Shown: positions 3,898-6,787 of the stretch, in pieces
Position numbering within the stretch: position 1 is the first letter of the stretch
Layout of the letters: each line of letters begins with the position of its first letter
NCBI GenBank assembly: GCA_019695435.1
Contig: JACTVF010000128.1
Coordinates: 1 to 6,787 of the forward strand
Source of the DNA: Methanoregulaceae archaeon
Lineage (GTDB): Archaea; Halobacteriota; Methanomicrobia; Methanomicrobiales; Methanospirillaceae
Reading direction: 5' to 3'
Length of the DNA: 6,787 bases
The notes under the pieces: model-generated
Seen by the model: only the letters and a program-made list of their open reading frames with translations
What the model was told of the DNA's origin: nothing
Databases searched by the model: none
Position numbers and translations under genes: made by a program

Positions 3898-6006
3898 CTA
3901 GCTCGCCCCCTTGGACGACCCGCCATTGGAATGGTCGTTGTCCTCGCGCACCTGGTCGTAGGTCCGCCCGTCGGGCAACTCGATGACCGAGTCGATGGCT
4001 GACAATTTCTGCATCCCGTCCACGCCCAATGCCGCCTGGGCCTTTTGCCAGTCGTCATAGGTGATAATGTACGCGGGAATGCTCTTTAGCCCGACCTTCC
4101 TGGACGCCGCTCCGCGGTGGTGCCCGTCCAAGGACTTATAAACGGATTTCCCGTCCTTATGCATTCCCTTCAGTTCCACGGCAAGGACGGGCTTGCCCTG
4201 GTCGTAGCCGTCCTTTTCGATGCTGTCGGCAATGTCCTGGCGAACGTCGGGATCGGTGTCGTGTGACGGGTCCAAGCGCTTGGGATCGATCTTCTTGAGC
4301 TCGGCCTTGATCCGCATGGGTGGCTTCTTGTCCGCGGCCGCCTTGGACGAAGCCGCCTTGCCCGAATTGGGACCGCTGGAAGAAGCGGTTGAAGCGGCGG
4401 GACCACTTCCCGCGTCCAGGGCGTCCTTGGCGTCGTCCCTCTGTTGGTCGGCAATGTCCTCGGGCAGGTCCGTCTCGTCCATTTCGTTGTCGATGACTTC
4501 CCGCTCGGCCGCGGTGGCTCCCTCGGCCATTTGCTGCGACAGGTTGCCCAGGGCGATCCGCTTTGCGGTCTTGGACGCCCCTTGGAGCATTGCAAACGCC
4601 TGGGCATTCGCGATCTTTTCGGACAATGCGAGAGGGCTGAAGTCGTCCAAGCCCTGTATCCTATACCCGACAATGCCCGTGTCCCTGCGGCTGGCGATGA
4701 CATAGTCGACCGCCCTAGACAGTGACTCTTTTAATTTTGCGGCGTAGAACGACGCGCAATTCTCGGCAGGGGCCCTGTCCGATGCTTTCGCTGCTCCACT
4801 GGCGGCGTGCTGGTCGCGGTCGCCAATGTGAAGGGCCTCTGCGGAAATGATAGTGAATAGGTTTTGTTGCTTGCGCTCGGCCGATTCTTTTAGGCTGTCA
4901 AACGCGACCTTGTCGGGAATGAGGTATCCGACCGTCCCTCCCTCGCCCAGTTCCCAAAGAGAAAACTCGTTGGCCTTGGCAATGCCCTTGGCGGGATTCT
5001 TTCCTGCGTACCAGGGCTGCCCATAGGCCTGGCTATTGAGGGCAAAATCCCACGAGCATTCCCTGTTTGTTAATCCCACCGCTGGACGCTTGACGCGTTC
5101 CATTAAGCAGGCTCTGTTATTCAGGCTTGTTTCAATTAGCGGCAGGCCGAAGGCGATCGGCGTCACGCTGCCCATGATGGCAGCCATGTCTTCCCTTTTC
5201 CATTCGTCGGGAATTCCGAACTGATTCACTTTCCTGGTCGCAACATAAACCGCCTTTTCGGTTTCGGTTATGAATGTCCACGTGTTTTTTTCGAGATCGC
5301 ACGGGCCGAATGGCGCCGTCCTGTCAGGCTCAACCCGGTGCGTCTTTACCCACTGGAGCTTTCCCGCCGCGTCGCAGGCCCAAGCCTCGACCTCGCAGGG
5401 CGAGACGGAGCGGAAAGAAGCGTCCAATTCGCCATTGAGAATCTGGGTGCCGAACATATCGGCGGGAACCTGGACGTCGGGATAGCTAATGGCGATCAGC
5501 CCGTAGCCGTGGACTTCCATGTCCAGCATGCGGCCGCTAAGAAGGTCCGAAAGCCCGTCGTTCAGCGTGTTATAATACGGAAGCTTGGACGCCGCAAACG
5601 CCTCGCGGTCACGGTCCATGGCGTTGATCTCAGCCAGCTTGCTCTGCTCGTACGCCTGCCGCTCGGACAATTTAAGCTTCGCGCTCTGGGCGTTGACCTG
5701 GTTGACCATTCGCTCGACGCTGTCGTCATTTAAGTAAAAGACGATCTTGGGCGGGCTTTGAAACGCGGTGGCCACGAAAAAGTCGAAAATGCCGGCAATA
5801 TAGTCGTTATATTCGCAGACCTGCAATTTGCTTTGCCTGTACTGGGTGCTCGCGTCGGCCGACGTCCGATAAATCAACTTGTCCTTGTAAAGGTCAAAAT
5901 GGTCGCCGCCGTAGTACAGGGCGTTGGCAATATCGATGTTGCAGCGGGAATAGCAGGGATGGGTGGCAAGCAGGAACTTGACGGGATACGACGCGGGAAA
6001 TGGCAT
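3898..6006 (-). CDS. portal-like protein with a C-terminal ParB/sulfiredoxin-like domain
   Basis: The 702-residue product is the largest in the window and heads the late block. Residues 1-90 have the usual start of many portal proteins: an ALYYGGDHF segment, then KDKLIYRTSA, then YNDYIAGIFDFFVATAFQSP. Residues 160-460 carry the expected core: HGYGLIAISYPD, GLPLIETSLNN, a stem-like ESAERKQQNLFTIIS helix and AASGAAKASDRAP before a long helix. Residues 480-528 are charged and helical, and 529-562 form a Ser/Ala/Gly/Lys linker. Residues 563-660 look like a ParB N-terminal/sulfiredoxin-fold domain: KKIDPKRLDPS, DIADSIEKDGYDQGKPVLAV, then LDGHHRGAAS with GHHR at 628-631, and IPAYIITYDDW. Only a weak AGGG lies 7 bases before the ATG. 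Portal proteins form the 12-subunit DNA gate at one capsid vertex; the role of the added domain is unknown. Confidence 0.82.
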   Translation of the reverse strand: MPFPASYPVKFLLATHPCYSRCNIDIANALYYGGDHFDLYKDKLIYRTSADASTQYRQSKLQVCEYNDYIAGIFDFFVATAFQSPPKIVFYLNDDSVERMVNQVNAQSAKLKLSERQAYEQSKLAEINAMDRDREAFAASKLPYYNTLNDGLSDLLSGRMLDMEVHGYGLIAISYPDVQVPADMFGTQILNGELDASFRSVSPCEVEAWACDAAGKLQWVKTHRVEPDRTAPFGPCDLEKNTWTFITETEKAVYVATRKVNQFGIPDEWKREDMAAIMGSVTPIAFGLPLIETSLNNRACLMERVKRPAVGLTNRECSWDFALNSQAYGQPWYAGKNPAKGIAKANEFSLWELGEGGTVGYLIPDKVAFDSLKESAERKQQNLFTIISAEALHIGDRDQHAASGAAKASDRAPAENCASFYAAKLKESLSRAVDYVIASRRDTGIVGYRIQGLDDFSPLALSEKIANAQAFAMLQGASKTAKRIALGNLSQQMAEGATAAEREVIDNEMDETDLPEDIADQQRDDAKDALDAGSGPAASTASSSGPNSGKAASSKAAADKKPPMRIKAELKKIDPKRLDPSHDTDPDVRQDIADSIEKDGYDQGKPVLAVELKGMHKDGKSVYKSLDGHHRGAASRKVGLKSIPAYIITYDDWQKAQAALGVDGMQKLSAIDSVIELPDGRTYDQVREDNDHSNGGSSKGAS

Positions 6007-6050
6007 GTGTTGGCCCTGGCCCAGGAATATGGACGGACATTCAAACGCTC

Positions 6051-6079
6051 AATACTTTCTTTCCCGCTTTGGCTATAAT
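6051..6079 (+). promoter_or_regulatory. candidate sigma-70-type promoter for the plus-strand gene
   Basis: There is a perfect TATAAT at 6074-6079. At 17-base spacing the -35 position (6051-6056, AATACT) is a poor match, and no extended -10 TG is present, so the promoter would be weak or activator-dependent. The expected start near 6086 leaves a leader of about 400 bases before the plus-strand gene. Confidence 0.4.
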
Positions 6080-6089
6080 GTTCCTAGAG

Positions 6090-6101
6090 CCGTGGCCACG
6101 G
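6090..6101. promoter_or_regulatory. 12-bp perfect palindrome, candidate operator
   Basis: CCGTGGCCACGG reads the same on both strands and begins about 4 bases after the start site expected from the TATAAT at 6074-6079. It is also about 85 bases upstream of the portal gene. This is a suitable site for a dimeric repressor controlling either direction. No repressor gene is in the window. Confidence 0.35.
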
Positions 6102-6140
6102 TTGGCTGGCGGCATGACCAAGCGCGGTCAGTTTGTGCGG

Positions 6141-6210
6141 AAAATAGCCGCTTTTCGCCATTGATTTTTTCGCACTTTTATTTTTCTGGAATCACCAAAA
6201 TTCCATTTTC
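6141..6210. other. AT-rich tract in the divergent control region
   Basis: By direct count 23 of 70 bases are G or C, in contrast to the GC-rich flanks. The plus strand carries runs of 4-6 T at 6152, 6165, 6176, 6181 and 6206. A short inverted repeat TGGAAT/ATTCCA (6187-6205, 7-base loop) is followed by TTTT, so a weak plus-strand attenuator is possible. A bent or easily melted control element is an alternative. Confidence 0.4.
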
Positions 6211-6224
6211 CCCATGAGAAACGC

Positions 6225-6255
6225 CCTTGTGCCGAGGATTTTTCGCGGCACGGGG
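6225..6255 (+). other. potential RNA hairpin in the plus-strand leader
   Basis: GTGCCG (6229-6234) pairs with CGGCAC (6246-6251), extended outward by two G-U pairs and two C-G pairs to ten. The G-U pairs work only in plus-strand RNA, favouring a role in the leader of the plus-strand gene. No U-run follows, so it is not a terminator by itself. Confidence 0.4.
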
Positions 6256-6330
6256 AGGAAGATCGGCCAATCGGGTATCATGTAGCAAGTAGAAAGGGTT
6301 GGAACTGGGACACGCACAAAATCGAATAGC

Positions 6331-6412
6331 CCGCCGCCGCTTCGGTCAGCCCCCAACGCAGTTCAACGTGGGCCAAGTCTCCCAGGCTTGCCAACCTCCG
6401 AACGGCGGCGGC
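6331..6412 (+). other. long-range GC stem before the plus-strand gene, possible structured leader RNA
   Basis: CCGCCGCCGCTTCGG (6331-6345) is complementary to CCGAACGGCGGCGG (6398-6411) with one bulged base, giving 14 pairs. Inside the 52-base loop, GGCCAAG (6371-6377) can pair with CTTGCC (6387-6392) with one bulge. It ends about 60 bases before the ribosome binding site. A structured leader is plausible but may be a by-product of GGC-repeat composition. Confidence 0.4.
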
Positions 6413-6472
6413 TGAAATTCCCGACGGCGTGGCCATGGCAATTTCGCGATGGCATAGCAATAGGGCGGAACG

Positions 6473-6480
6473 AGAGGAGA
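6473..6480 (+). promoter_or_regulatory. ribosome binding site of the plus-strand gene
   Basis: AGAGGAGA, followed by ATACA and ATG. It selects the ATG at 6486 over in-frame upstream candidates at 6429 (GTG) and 6435 (ATG), which have no comparable site. Confidence 0.75.
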
Positions 6481-6485
6481 ATACA

Positions 6486-6787
6486 ATGGAAGAAGAAAAC
6501 CTGGACGTTAGCGCGGATATCAGCGCGATCCTGAAAGGCGACGATATCCTGAACAAGGGAGACGTCCATTGCACGATCAAAGACGTCAAGCGGGAAATAC
6601 TCGGCCAGGGAGAAAAGGCTGAGAAGAAAATCGTGCTGTACTTCAATGGCAGCCAGAAAAAACTGCCGCTGAACAAAACAAACCTGACGACCGTGGCGAG
6701 CCTGCACGGATCGCAGGCGGCCAACTGGAGGGGAAAGAGGCTGACCCTTTTCGCGACGCCTGTCAACTTCCAGGGCAAGGTCTCGAA
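6486..6787 (+). CDS. conserved phage protein of unknown function (LYFxG...LNKTN family), 3' end beyond window
   Basis: The first 100 residues are present and the frame is open at the edge. After a short acidic start (MEEENLDVSADISAILKGDD), the protein shows VHCTIKDVKRE, IVLYFNGSQKKLPLNKTN, then WRGKRLTLFATPVNFQGK. This matches a pattern I recall from small phage and prophage proteins of about 100-140 residues: a strand-rich domain with LYFxG, LNKTN and W.GKR.xL motifs. They are often found near replication or recombination genes and are annotated as hypothetical. The function is unknown, and an OB-like fold would be a guess. It is transcribed away from the late block, consistent with an early gene. 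The Shine-Dalgarno site is strong. Confidence 0.85.
   Translation, partial: MEEENLDVSADISAILKGDDILNKGDVHCTIKDVKREILGQGEKAEKKIVLYFNGSQKKLPLNKTNLTTVASLHGSQAANWRGKRLTLFATPVNFQGKVS

Noticed and set aside
4170..4703. 177-codon minus-strand frame and a 161-codon plus-strand frame (4220-4705) inside the portal gene
   Set aside because: Both are Arg/Pro/Ser-rich or low-complexity shadows of GC-rich coding sequence, and neither is needed beside the intact portal-ParB frame.
6024..6052. Minus-strand promoter-like TTGAGC-17-TATTCC ahead of the portal gene
   Set aside because: It matches consensus at only 4/6 and 3/6 positions and would start about 10 bases before the ATG; too weak to annotate.
6112..6162. 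16-codon plus-strand frame MTKRGQFVRKIAAFRH
   Set aside because: It has no ribosome binding site, is very short, and lies in the control region; probably chance.
6299..6415. 38-codon plus-strand frame from a TTG, starting MELGHAQNRIARRRF
   Set aside because: The AAGGG directly abuts the TTG, the composition follows the GC stem, and no family was recognised; kept only as part of the leader description.
6278..6778. Minus-strand frames of 166 and 114 codons opposite the plus-strand gene
   Set aside because: They are antisense to a gene with a strong ribosome binding site and a recognisable family pattern; their composition is not protein-like.
1..6787. Reassignment of TAG to a sense codon throughout
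   Set aside because: Reading through the capsid TAG would run through the 12-bp hairpin and about 65 bases into the next gene, and read-through of the 177-residue gene would overlap the 51-codon frame; TAG is best kept as a stop, with local read-through as an open question.
1..6787. tRNA genes, CRISPR arrays, insertion sequences
   Set aside because: No cloverleaf-like run, no regularly spaced repeats and no transposase-like frame or terminal inverted repeats were seen on either strand.

Overview
The window reads as part of a tailed double-stranded DNA phage or prophage genome. It is generally GC-rich, with short intergenic gaps and Shine-Dalgarno sites that often overlap the preceding stop codon. 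The host cannot be named from the sequence. A lipobox-type lipoprotein and AGGAG-type ribosome binding sites fit a bacterial, probably diderm, host.

Minus-strand late block (bases 6006 down to 1). In transcription order it holds: a 702-residue portal-like protein with a ParB/sulfiredoxin-like domain at its C-terminus; a 118-residue protein with a hydrophobic C-terminus; a 198-residue predicted lipoprotein; a 36-residue basic protein; a 232-residue scaffold-like protein; a 351-residue HK97-fold-like major capsid protein; a 177-residue helical protein of unknown role; and a series of small reading frames running off the left edge. Portal, scaffold and capsid form a head morphogenesis module. 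No maturation protease or terminase is in view.

Control region (6007-6485). About 480 bases separate the portal gene from a divergent plus-strand gene. They contain a consensus TATAAT with a 12-bp perfect palindrome at the expected start site, an AT-rich tract, and two potential RNA structures in what would be the 5' leader of the plus-strand gene. This looks like the junction between late (leftward) and early (rightward) transcription units.

Plus-strand gene (6486 to the right edge). It is the first 100 codons of a small protein resembling a conserved phage family of unknown function that carries a VLYFxG...LNKTN...W.GKR motif.

The features most worth a second look are the portal-ParB fusion; a 41-bp perfect direct repeat that gives two unrelated proteins the same C-terminus, stop codon and following AGGA, and that flanks the scaffold-capsid segment; two perfect GC hairpins without U-tracts bracketing the scaffold-capsid gene pair; and a single reading frame over bases 1-327 broken only by two amber codons.
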